Shown: positions 24,211-34,869 of the stretch, one piece after another
Layout of the letters: every line of letters starts with the position of its first letter
How positions within the stretch are numbered: position 1 is the stretch's first letter
Source of the DNA: Narthecium ossifragum
Taxonomy: Eukaryota > Streptophyta > Magnoliopsida > Dioscoreales > Nartheciaceae
DNA: 64,000 nt
Assembly (NCBI GenBank): GCA_963920575.1
Contig: OY986975.1
Span: forward strand, 18,321,897-18,385,896
Reading direction: 5' to 3'
Notes under the pieces: model-generated
Databases searched by the model: none
The model's input: the letters and a program-made list of their open reading frames with translations, nothing else
What the model was told of the DNA's origin: nothing
Program-made: the position numbers and the translations under genes

Positions 24211-25216
24211 TGTTGGTCCTAATAGTGTTTTGATTATGCCAATATATTCTTAAATGATAAAATATATATGTGATAGAATATATGTTGGAAACATGCTTTA
24301 ACTTTCATATTTGAGAGATGTTAGTGCCCACGGACGATGCGACGGTCGACTGTGGGATCGACCGCGGGCTATGAGAAGAAGAGGTTGACCGTGGAGTCTG
24401 GCGGTCGATGGACGGATCGACCGCGGAGGATAAAAGTCGTGACAGTCAATGTGGCGGTAGATGGCACGGTCGACCGCGGCATATGTGACTTGTTGTGTTG
24501 AAGCGACGGTCAAACGAGACATCGACCCTGAGAAGTAGTTTTCCTGACAGAGCCTCACGGATGATGTGACGGTCGATGTCACGGTCGACCATGAAGCTTG
24601 AAGTTCGATGTGTGGATCGACTGCGGCTCAAGAAGAACGTGACTGGCAATGTGGCGGACGATGCGACGGTCGACCGGCAGTCAGGAAACTAGCCGTTCGA
24701 GAGCCATTGCAGAAATGCAAAGTAGCCGTTGGAAGCTATTTGAGGCCCTAAAGCTCAAGTATATATGGAAAGATGCAACAAACTTGGTGTAAGACTAAAT
24801 GAGATATTAGTACACATTGTAACAAGTTTTAATCTTCTTTTGAGATCTTTAATCTTTGTAAAACTACTTCAAGCTGTGAAGTAGACTTTGTGAGAGATAT
24901 CCAAGAGAGATCTTGGAGAGATTGTAAGGTTGCCAAGCACCCGTAAGCTTAGCAGATAGGTTGCCAAGCACTCGGAAGCTTGGTGGACAACTTGCAAGAG
25001 GTCTTGCAAGTAGTGAAACCTCAAGGAAGACCTTGAGTGAAGTGGACGTATGCAAGGTTTGCCGAACCACTATAAAATCTGGTGCAAGTCTCCTAACTCT
25101 CTCTTATCTTTCATTACTTGCTTTATTTATTGTTTTCATATCTAAACAAGCATACTAGTCTTCTAGCATTCTATCTAGGTTTTCATATATTGTATTTTCG
25201 TAAAAGAGTCCAATTC
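24211..25216 (+). repeat. R2 3' LTR, end altered
   Basis: Matches the 5' LTR from its first base, with small indels and scattered substitutions, to CAATTC at 25216. The last part of the 5' LTR (ACCCC...CTTGGACCTTCA) is missing. In its place 25217-25239 repeats a CTAGGTCTTCTAGCATTCT-like segment that also occurs near 25155-25180. The GTCGAC array is at 24325-24690. Confidence 0.85.
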
Positions 25217-26012
25217 TATCTAGGTCTTCTAGCATTCTAACTTATATGTGGTATTCTTATGCACTGATTTCATCTCTTCCTTCATTGCTTTAATCCATTT
25301 GCCCTTCTTCTTACTACTAACAGCTTCTTGGTAGCACTCCGGTTCTGCTCCATCTATTAGCAATGTGTACTGCATGTCTGAATATCTGGTCGACGACACT
25401 GGAATTCTAGAAGAGCGACGTAGCTGTAGTTCAGGTGGTACTGGTGGGGCCGATCGACTAAGTTGTTCTTCTTCTTCACCTCCATCTGATTCAGCCTCTT
25501 CCATCTCAGGCTCTTCAGGTGTTGACTAGTCTTCTCCCCCGTCATCAGTGTGATAGACAGGAGGATCTAGAGATATGGGGATATCTATCTCTATTGGTGT
25601 CCAAGGTTTTTGTTGTAACTTCCCTGCTTCTTCTACATGTTGGTTCTCTTAAAAGACCATTTCTCGACTTCACTCTAGTTTCCTCGCCTCTAGATCCCAC
25701 AATCTGTATCCAAGTTCATCCTCTGCATACCCCAAAAATATGCAATACTTTGCCTTCTGATCCAACTTGGCTCTATTCTCTTTTGCAATGTGAACTAAGG
25801 CTTTACAACCAAAAATTCTAAGGTGGGTATACGAGATCTCTTTATTTTTCCAGATCTGGTCAGGGATACCACCATCCAGAGAGATTGATGGGGAGCTGTT
25901 GATCAGGTAGCATGCTGTCAACACTGCTTCTCCTCAAAATTGCTTTGACAGCTTCGCCACTGATAGTAGGCTTCGAGCTTTCTCCATGATGGTACAGTTC
26001 ATCCTTTCCGTC
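25217..26012 (-). pseudogene. Copia R1 pol: integrase C-part to RT start
   Basis: On the minus strand, 26012-25670 continues the integrase after the NGVAE region (RMNCTIMEKARSLLSVAKLS, an in-frame TGA where FWGEAV is expected, then GEAVLTACYLINSSPSISLD and LRIFGCKALVHIAKENRAKL). After a frameshift, 25545-25229 gives the linker with many acidic residues, LQLRRSSRIPVSSTRYSD and WIKAMKEEMKSVHKNTTYKL, the start of the RT region. R2 interrupts it there. Stops and shifts show it is inactive. Confidence 0.85.
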
Positions 26013-28741
26013 TGTCACACTTCGACCCAGAAAACCCATCTAGATTGGAACGTGAAGGGAAACTTACACTATTTACATTCGATACGGCGCGACAATACAC
26101 AAAGCGGAATTAATTTGAACTTAAAAACTTCCAAGGGCATAATGGTAAAACTAAATATTACATTGCAGAATAAAACTCAATTAAAAGAGGGAACAATATT
26201 TCATATATTAAACGTTAAGTACATCATCCTCAAAGGTAACTATAAACAAAAAGCGGCCAAAATGTACATATGTCCCTCTGATGAAGAGCCGACGCCTGCA
26301 CCTGCAAACGCAACCCGGGTAGGAGTGAGCAACAAAGTTCAGTAGGGTTCTACTCTACTCTACGTCGCACAAGAAAAAGGGGAAACTACAAAGTCCCGGG
26401 TTCTGTCTCATCTCTAAGGGAAACTCATGTTACATCCATTGCCTACCCCAGGGCACACACTCTATGACCTCAACTGTCAACAGTCATCCCTCTCAACAAC
26501 CAAGCGCCTAACGCTGAACAACAAAGGGGTAGGACCCAGGGCAGCACGTAACTTCCCTTAACACAGGTACAGAGCATCAGACGAGAACTCTGGACGACCT
26601 CTATACCTCAAACAACATATAGTAGCCAACCAGACCCATCCTTAAGAATACAGAGATTTAGCATAGTAATCACGCCCTAGTCCTTACTAACCAGCCACGG
26701 TCCTAGAGCTAGATCCGAGCTACCCAAGAGTCTCGGATCGGCGAAGACCTTATTCATCCACGCCTTAACCTTATGATTCTAATGCAATCAGATGCATGCA
26801 ATGCTTAGACACAAATACAAGATCTAAGTATGCAACAATATGACATCAACAATGCAAGGCTAGGCAATGCCTATAGCTTGCCAAGGGTATGCATAGCAAG
26901 GGTCTAAAGCAATTAATAACTAACTAATACAACAATTATACAATAGCCTTCAGTGCACTCCGGCACCTGACAGACTAAGGTTCCACAGTTACCCCACGGG
27001 TAACTGATCTGCAACTACAACAGATCAAATTTTGGTATTACAACAGCACCCACAGCCGTCAACTGAAATTGCTACAACATGGATACAACCCCGACCAACC
27101 AACAACAACAAGATAGATTAACAGTACAACGGGTTATGCCCCTGGCGCACGCCGGCAATCAGCGGGGCTATTAATCAAAGCAGTAAAGTTATTCTAAACA
27201 TGCAGGGCACACATTCGGCCCATTTATACTAAACATTTTTGGGGGTCGTCACTCCCTCGATTAACCATAAAGCGATAAAGCAATCACAACTATATTTATA
27301 TAGGTATAACATGCTTCATCGGGAAACTGCTTCAAAATTGGTAGAAATCGGAAAACCGATCTGAAATATAAATCACGGCCTAATCCAAAGATAAACCCAT
27401 TAAAATCCTGATTAAAATATTATAATAATCCTTACCTATTATCGGGAAAGCCACACGAGAAATTCGGGTCGAAAAGAAACCAAAAACACCAAATTTGGAT
27501 CAATTATAACAAATCGACATATAAAAAATCATTCATCTTACCCAAGATGATCGATCATTCATATGGGTGCTCACTTTCAAGAATAAATGATCGATCTTCA
27601 CACCCAAGGAAGATCGATTTTCCTTAAGAGTGTTCCCTGCCTCGAAGGAAAATGATCGATCATGATACCCATGATCGATCCCCTCCAAGTGTTCCCCTGT
27701 CAAGGAGAAATGATCGATCTTTCCTCACAAGGAAGATCAATCATCCTTCAGACGAGACAGAACACTTCAACAAAAGTGATCGATCATTTTACCCAAATGA
27801 TCGATCCTTCATAAGTCGGCAGGAAAGGCGAATAGTAGCTGAAAGCCAATTTCTTGGATTTCGACAATCAAAACTCGTCGGAATTAAACCAAATTTCGTA
27901 GGCATGTGCAATTGGATGTGGGGAATCTAATGACACTAAGAAATCCAATTTTGGATGATCAAATCCTCTGAATTAAATCAAGTTGCCCGAAAATCGACGA
28001 AACCGATGAAAAACTGAATTTGTTGGATTTGATTTATCAAACGACGATGGAATCCATTCAAACTTTGCATGAAGGTCCATTTGATGGTGGGGAATTTATT
28101 CATGCATTAAAAACCAAACTCAGATCGTGAAATATTAGATCTGAGTCCGACCCCGTCGAAAAACTGACAAAAATACGGAATTCGACCAAAAGAATACAAA
28201 AACGATTCGATAGAAAGCTTCTAAGCATGGCAAGGAACTAGAATACAGAAAAAAAAAGTATTTCAACAAACACAACAGCCACAAATCAAATAAAAGCGAT
28301 CCTAGGGTTACCAATTCACCATAATTGGGTAGAAACACCTCCTTGTAGCAACAAGCAAGCGATCTACGAATCCCTCGCTTCCGATCCACGCATATCTGCG
28401 CTGAGAAGTCGCAGCCCAAGCTCCAGCCGGCAGCTAAGGGGAGAGAGAAAGGAGAGAAGAGAAAGAAAGAGAAGAGATAGAAAAGAAATGGCTATTCATA
28501 GAGATCTGAAACTATCTCGGTCGTCCGATTCGATCTCTCCCGATCTCACATACATCAATCCAAGGCAGTGTATGCAACGCGAGTGCAAAACCGACCGCCA
28601 GGGAGAAATTTTACCAAATTGCCCTCCTGGGGTCGAAAACCGGCATACGATCATCCGATCGTACCCGATGCAGAACCAAACCAACAGGAAACGTCCCTCG
28701 ACCTAAGCGGTCAAGCCAGGTTAGAGGAATGGGTCCTCACA
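26013..28741 (-). mobile_element. S7: solo-LTR-like unit, subfamily A ends with C-type interior
   Basis: 2729 bp, plus-strand ends TGTCACACTTCGACCC and GGAATGGGTCCTCACA, flanked by CCGTC (26008-26012) and CCGCC (28742-28746), a target duplication with one change. The ends and the tail (27840-28130) are A-like, but 27207-27280 carries a GGCACAC...CGGCCCATTTATACT segment typical of subfamily C. CGATCGATC/GATCGATCATT repeats lie at 27545-27825. It splits the R1 integrase. Confidence 0.85.
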
Positions 28742-29885
28742 CCGCCACTCCGTTTTGCTGTGGAGTGCGAGGAACTGTTCTCACATGTCTGATGCCATAC
28801 TTCATACAATAATCTGTAAAGCTCTTAGAGGTATACTCCCACCCCCCCCCCCTCGTTATCAGTGCACAGACATCTCAATAATTTACGAGTCTTACGTTCA
28901 ACTTTAGCATGAAAATACTGAAAGGTTTTAAATGCATCAAACTTATGCTTAATGTGATAAACCCATACCTTCCTCGAAGCATCATCTATGAAGGTGATGA
29001 AGTATGTGTTGCTTCCCAAGGACTTCACCTCCATTGATCCACATATATCAGAATGTACAAGCTCCAGCACATTCTCCTTCCCTCTAGCAGCGGTTCTGGC
29101 AAAAGACACCCGATGTTGTCTTCCAAATGAATAGTCAACACAAGGTTTTCGGGGAGTACCTGTGACATTGGGTAGAATCTTCTTTGTTGCCAGGATCTTC
29201 AACCCCTTTTCACTGATGTGGCCGAGCCTTCTATGCCACAGTAGAGAAGTATCCTCATGTTCTGCTGCTAGTGTCAAACCTATCTGTGCTTCGACCCTTG
29301 TTCTATAGAGAGAGCAGCACTTCTTGCTACTTGTGATCACCAAGGATCCTTTGGTTAGTTTCCGAGCACCTCGACCAAAGGTGGATATGTACCCTTCATC
29401 ATCAAGGCATCCAGGAGAAATTAGATTAAGGCGAAGGTCCTCGACGTGGCGAGCATCTCGAAGGATAATCTTCATCCCAGTGTTCATCATGGTGTGGATG
29501 TCGTCTCTCCTAATGATTTTCGACGTGTTTTTATTACCCATCTTCACATCAACAAAGTCTCCCGCCTTGTAATTTTTTAAGAGTTGTCAATGTGATGTCG
29601 CATGGATGGAGGTTCATGTGTCGACGATCCAATCTGTGTGAGGAGGATCAACGATGTTGATGCAAATCTCCTTGCAGCATCCCAGGATGGTGACGTCACT
29701 GTTCAACTCCACGATTGAAGTATCTTTACCTCCCCCATTCTCTGTAACCTTGTCTTCTCTCTGATCCTTTTGTAGCTTCCTATAGTCTCTCTTAAAGTGT
29801 CCTTTCTTCTTGCAGTAGTAGCACTGCACATCCTTTCTAACCCATGACTTGCTACGGGATTTGTATCTTTCTCCATGATCCCGAC
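28742..29885 (-). pseudogene. Copia R1 gag end, protease and integrase N-half
   Basis: Minus strand, from 29885: basic gag tail, zinc knuckle CYYCKKKGHFKRDY (last Cys of CCHC is Tyr), protease start DWIVDT followed by TGA in place of G. Then KAGDFVDVKMGNKN, LRLNLISPGCLDDEGY, the GAG-pre-integrase LLWHRRLGHISEKGLKIL, PCVDYSFGRQHR (second Cys of the HHCC finger is Tyr) and the integrase Asp residues in LVHSDICG and LCTDNEGG. An 11-bp C run at 28842-28852 breaks the frame just after TDN; the next frame gives YTSKSFTDYCMKYGIRHVR and TPQQNGV. S8 cuts the gag at 29885. Confidence 0.85.
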
Positions 29886-31176
29886 TGTCGCGCCCCGACC
29901 CGCAGGACCCAGACCGGGCCGGGACCGCGAGGGGAAAAACCTACATCTACTAGCCTCAACTGGCGGAAACAGCTGAGACTAACGCACAGCTGGCGGAAAC
30001 AGCTGACTGCAAGCACAAGGCAGAAGCGAAGAACTAAACATCTATTAACATCTATTACAAAACAGATATTAAAGAGCTAACAGGGTTCTAGTACAACAAG
30101 CTACAAGGGATCAACAATCCCCAAAAAGAAGCTACACCACCCACCAGGGTCTCCGCAAACGCACAAACGAACCCATCCTGACCCTCAAACATGGTCAGGA
30201 TCCGGCACGCTGCCACGAGACTGCCGACGGGAAAGCACCGGAGGAGAACGGGGACCCGCACCTGCAAACACACAGTCCAAGTAGGAATGAGCAACAGCTC
30301 AGTAGGGTCCTACTCTACCACTCTCGCTAAGAAGGCAAACCCAACGAACCAACCCTGAGGCCAAGTACTGAGGCTTGCCAAGGATCCCATAAATCCCGCC
30401 AATAACCCGAAGGACTCCTGTCCCAAGTACGCCCCTCCGACAACCACTGCTCAGGGGTGGACAACTCCGACAATCCCTGACACAGGGTGGACATGACGCT
30501 ACTGGTAGGACACCCTTCCCCAAGCGGGACCTCCACACTTGGCGGAACGACCGAGGTTAAGGCTACCATCTCGCAGTACTCCAAGCCACAGAGCCAATAG
30601 GACCCCTAACTCCTGACCCAAGGACTAAGCCTAGCCAGGGAGTCCATCGATCCCATAGATGTCTGCCCCCCCCCCAAGGTTCATGTCCAACGTACGTCCC
30701 TCCGATAGCCACTGCTCGAGGACTGGGCTACCTCCGACGGTCCTTGACACAGGGTGGGCCAGACGCTACTTGTAGGACACCCTTACCGGGGTAACGGCAT
30801 CCCACACTTAGCCTTAGATCACCGAAGTCCACGGGTCAACCCCACCCAGTCTAACCTAGCATGTCTAATGCTCAAGAAGCAAGGCAGGATATGAATATGT
30901 AAAGCAGTAACAAACAGCATAACAAGGGCACACCTTCGGCCCATTTATACTAACCACTCCCGAGGATCATGACTTCCTTCGGTTCACCATAAAGCGGTAA
31001 AAGAGCATAACCCATGGCCCAGCTATACTAAGCATTCCCGAGGGTTCATTACTCCCTCGGTTAACCACAAAGCAGTAAACAATAATCATGATAAGCAACA
31101 TGTTAAGCCCCGAGGGCAAAACCGTCAAAACCACATGCAGGCACAGCCCCTTGGGCAAAACAGCACATAAAGCAAG
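29886..31176 (-). mobile_element. S8: solo-LTR-like unit, subfamily C, cut by assembly gap
   Basis: Plus-strand start TGTCGCGCCCCGACCC; closely matches the first part of S9 and S12. Contains the TGGCGGAAACAGCTGA doublet (29960-30005), the conserved block with GTAGGAATGAGC (about 30257-30312), and tandem GGCACACC...CCCATTTATACTAA units (30926-31080). Its other end falls in the N run, so it cannot be called complete. It inserted into R1 gag next to CCGAC (29881-29885); no matching CCGAC is seen after S9. Confidence 0.75.
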
Positions 31177-31376
31177 NNNNNNNNNNNNNNNNNNNNNNNN
31201 NNNNNNNNNNNNNNNNNNNNNNNNNNNNNNNNNNNNNNNNNNNNNNNNNNNNNNNNNNNNNNNNNNNNNNNNNNNNNNNNNNNNNNNNNNNNNNNNNNNN
31301 NNNNNNNNNNNNNNNNNNNNNNNNNNNNNNNNNNNNNNNNNNNNNNNNNNNNNNNNNNNNNNNNNNNNNNNNNNNN
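31177..31376. other. Assembly gap, 200 N
   Basis: Exactly 200 consecutive N between two copies of the same repeat family in the same orientation, a place where assemblies commonly break. True size is unknown. Reading frames that cross it are meaningless. Confidence 1.
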
Positions 31377-31377
31377 T

Positions 31378-33475
31378 TGTCGCGCCCCGACCCGCCGAGC
31401 GCACCCGGGCCGGGGACCGCGAGGGGAAGACACCTACAACCACTAGCCTAGACTGGCGGAAACAGCCGAGACAAAGGCCCAGCTGGCGGAAACAGCTGGA
31501 CACCACAGAGAAAGAGAGAAGCAGGAAACAAAAGCTAACAACATCTATTACAAACACATAATAGAGTTACAACAGGAGAAACCTAGATACAACAGATCTA
31601 GAACAAGGGGTAAACAGTCCCCCAAAAAGAAAGCAAGCCACACTGCCCACCGGGGTCTCCACGAAGGCGCAGACAAAGCCATCCTGACCCTCAGACATGG
31701 TCAGGAGCCGCCGCGCTGCCACTGGACGACCGACGGGGCAACGGTTGGGAGAACCGGGCACCAGCACCTGCAACAAACACAGTCCAGGTAGGCATGAGCA
31801 ACAGCTCAGCAGGGTCCCACTCCACAACCCCCACAAGAAAGGCAAACCCAAAGACCAACCCTGAAGGCAAGTGCTGAGGCTTGCCAAGGATCCCATAAAT
31901 CCTATCGATAACCCGAAGGGTCCCTGTCCCGAGTACGTCTCCGACTGCCACTGTCTAGGGATGGACAAACTCCGACTGTCCCTGCCACAGGGTGGACATG
32001 ACGCTACTGGTAGGACACCCTTCCCCAAGCGGGACCTCCACACTTGGCGGAACGACCGAGGTTACGACAACCACCTCCCAGCACTCCAAGCCACAGAGCC
32101 ACGATCCCTGACTCCCGACCAGGCACTAAGTCTAAGGACTGCCAAGGTTCCATAACCCTATCGATGCCCCAAGGGCTCCCGACATGAACCTTGCTCATCA
32201 CCCTAAGCACCCAACAGGGGAAAAGGTTCCATGCGGGATCACCCTCTGCACCAACAGAGGAACAGAACCGTGCAGGACACCTCCACTTAGCACCTGGGTA
32301 CGGAGTACAAGGGGGAAAACACCCACCCAAACTAGCCTAACATGTCTAATACACAGTTAAGCAAAACAGGGCAGATAGATATTAAAGCTGTAAACAAGCA
32401 ACAAGGCAAGGGCACACCTTCGGCCCATTTATACTAAACACTCCCGAGGGTCATGATTCCCTCGGTTCACCACAAAGCGGTAAAGGGCATACCTTCAGCC
32501 CATTTATTCTAAGCACCCCGAGAGACATCACCCTCTCGGTTCAACCACAGAGCTGTAAACATTCACGCATAAATCACTACAGGATAAACCCCGAGGGTAA
32601 AACCGTAAAGACCATTTACATGCGAAGCCCTGCGGGCAAAACAGCATTTAAAACAAGTAAAACCCTCTCTGCTGCTCAAAGGATCGATCCTTCCCGAAGG
32701 GAGGATCGATCACCCAAGAAACAGTGAGCCTCCCTCACTGTCGAGCCAAAGAAGATCAATCACTCCTTCCAAGGAGATCGATCTTTTTGGTGACAGAGGG
32801 CACCCTTCCAGTCGCACCAAGGAAGATCGATCCTTCTCCCAGGAAGATCGATCATTTTCAGGATGAAGGGTAACCAGGCTGACCCAAGTCCCATGATCGA
32901 TCTCCTCCCATAAGAAGATCGATCATGTGGCTGGGCGCAGCAAACTAACACCAGAGGATCGATCACTCCACCCAGGAAGATCGATCATGATGGGTTCCGA
33001 TGTACTTCCGGCCGGGAAAACCGCCGGAATACACAACCAAACCTCACCAAAATTGGTGGGCTGGTAGATCTGATAACCACGAAGCTCCTCAAGGCTTCAA
33101 AACCGGAAAAACACCAACTCCACAAGAAGATCTAAAACGAAAACCAAAACCGGATTCAAAACCTCGGAAAACAACCGGAGTTTAGAATGAGAACCCTACC
33201 TCCTCAACGCAGCTTCGATCCCCAAGTCCTACCCCAGGACCTTCCTCGCCTTGTCACGAACCCAACGAGCCTTCAAGCTCCCGGAAAGATGGCCGGAGGA
33301 GGAAGAACGGAGGAGGAGAAGGAGCGGTCTCCACCTAACCTTTCTAACAAACACAACCATCAAGCAAGGCCTGTGTGTGCACACCCAGTGTGAAAAGCGA
33401 CCGCCAAGGCGCAATTTCCCAAATTGCCCTTGGGATCAACCACCAGCTATAGGAATAGAGGGGCAGGTCCTCACA
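31378..33475 (-). mobile_element. S9: solo-LTR-like unit, subfamily C
   Basis: About 2.1 kb, starting TGTCGCGCCCCGACCC one base after the gap and ending GGGGCAGGTCCTCACA. Contains the C-type tandem units (32408-32600), GATCGATC hairpin-like repeats (32680-32995) and the GCAATTTCCCAAATTGC hairpin (33411-33427). The right flank is CGAAT; the left flank lies in the gap. R1 sequence does not resume on the right. Confidence 0.8.
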
Positions 33476-34463
33476 CGAATGGACCGAACTAATTCGGTTC
33501 GGTTCGGTTCTTCGGATTCGGTTCGGTTCGGTTCTGCTCACCCCTAATGGTGACGGCGGATTGTCTGTAGAAGATCAACACATATAATGTGCTAAGACCT
33601 GTTGAAGGCAATCCATTCCAGCGTAAGCAAGTTGTGTTGATGATCGCCACTGCATGCATGGGGTTTCCACTCATCCATCTCTCCGCGGACAAATGTATAG
33701 CTAGATAGTCCTTTTGGCATATTAAAACGCAGTGAATTAATTTTGGTGTGGATTGAAACCGGAAGACAGAAAAGCTGGTGTTCATTATATAGGTTAATCT
33801 ATTATATAATATCAGCTTTATGAGTCACAATATGACTCATCTATTTTCTTACACATGACAGCTGAGTCATAAAAAGAGAATGAGAGAGGGGGACATGTGG
33901 CAGTTGAGTCATAGAGATGAGAGGATAGAGAGGGCAGTGAGGGTGGGTGGTTAGGGGTTAGTGGAGGAGGTGAGCAGTTACCCGTGCCCCCGTGCCAGAA
34001 GGCACGAGGCCCACCTAGTGTGTGTGTCTATATATATATCCAAGAACCAAGGGTTAGTTATAAATCTAGAACAAGGATGTCAAGCGCTTCAACATCTCCT
34101 CCTTTCTAATCCAAAGAAGACAATGGAACCATAACTATCATGCAAATAGAGAAGAATCCGATCGATCATTCAAGACCTTGAATCCAAGAAATAAGAAGCA
34201 TAGAATCATAAATTATATTTTTACCATGGATTCATCGGTCGGCCATCGGTGTTCCTATAACAAACGGTGGAAGGGAGCCAAGGCAATCGACTCCATCGAT
34301 TATGGAGATCATTTATGATATGATAACAGACGGTGGTGGTGGCACTGCGTTGGTATATGAAGAAACGCTTTAGATCATGAATTATCTGACATGAATTGAA
34401 CGACACAAGAGGGTATTTTCACAAGGGTCAGAGGGACACGTGGATTTGAGGATTACAAAGCCT
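33476..34463. other. Intergenic sequence with CGGTTCGGTTC repeat
   Basis: A short tandem of GGTTCGGTTC units lies at 33494-33538. The rest is AT-rich with a GAGTCATAA word recurring near 33823-33915 and a TATATATATA stretch near 34031. No gene could be supported. Confidence 0.4.
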
Positions 34464-34464
34464 A

Positions 34465-34716
34465 GGGGTGTGCTTGGTTGGGCTGTATTGGGTGGTGTTG
34501 CACGGCCTAATACATCAATAAATACAATCATGTATTTGATTGATGAGTGTGTATGAGCTCATAGACCCTCATAAATGCTAAAAATAAAGGGATGTATTAG
34601 CCGATGCACACTTATTAAGGATTTACCCGCATCAATAGATACAATCAAATTGGTCATTTCTCCTCATGCAAGTGTCAGGTAGTGCAAAAACACCTTCGAT
34701 GCATCCAATCAAACAA
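34465..34716. mobile_element. MITE-like element with GTTTGNTTGG ends
   Basis: Left end GGGGTGTGCTTGGTTGG and right end CCAATCAAACAAACC are imperfect inverted repeats about 250 bp apart, each next to TA. The interior has inverted words around TACAATCA/TGATTG. Superfamily is unclear (PIF/Harbinger or hAT type ends). Boundaries are good to a few bases only. Confidence 0.5.
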
Positions 34717-34869
34717 ACCTAAGTGAATGGACAGAAGAAAGTCCTTAAGCACTCTTGCTTGGAAACATTGGATTGGAAAGGGTTATAATGGAAAGAAAAA
34801 AGGCCGACGAAAACACCAGCATTTCATTATAGGTGATTTTAAATACATCACACAAATGTATAAGTGCAC

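Larger units (their letters stand above)
20043..25216 (+). mobile_element. R2: gag-only (non-autonomous) Ty1/Copia element
   Basis: Complete LTR structure on the plus strand: 5' LTR 20043-21085, tRNA-Met PBS, a decayed gag frame, a short protease remnant, a long non-coding stretch, a polypurine tract and a 3' LTR from 24211. Integrase, RT and RNase H are absent, so it would have needed a helper. It inserted in R1 pol. No clean target duplication remains: the 3' LTR loses homology after CAATTC (25216) and is followed by a scrambled repeat of an internal LTR segment (25217-25239). Confidence 0.9.

Noticed and set aside
19396..29885. Endogenous pararetrovirus or other integrated virus
   Set aside because: RT, integrase and RNase H order and motifs are those of Ty1/Copia. 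No movement protein or coat protein signature was seen.
31088..31561. Open frames crossing the assembly gap
   Set aside because: They consist largely of unknown residues from the 200-N run.
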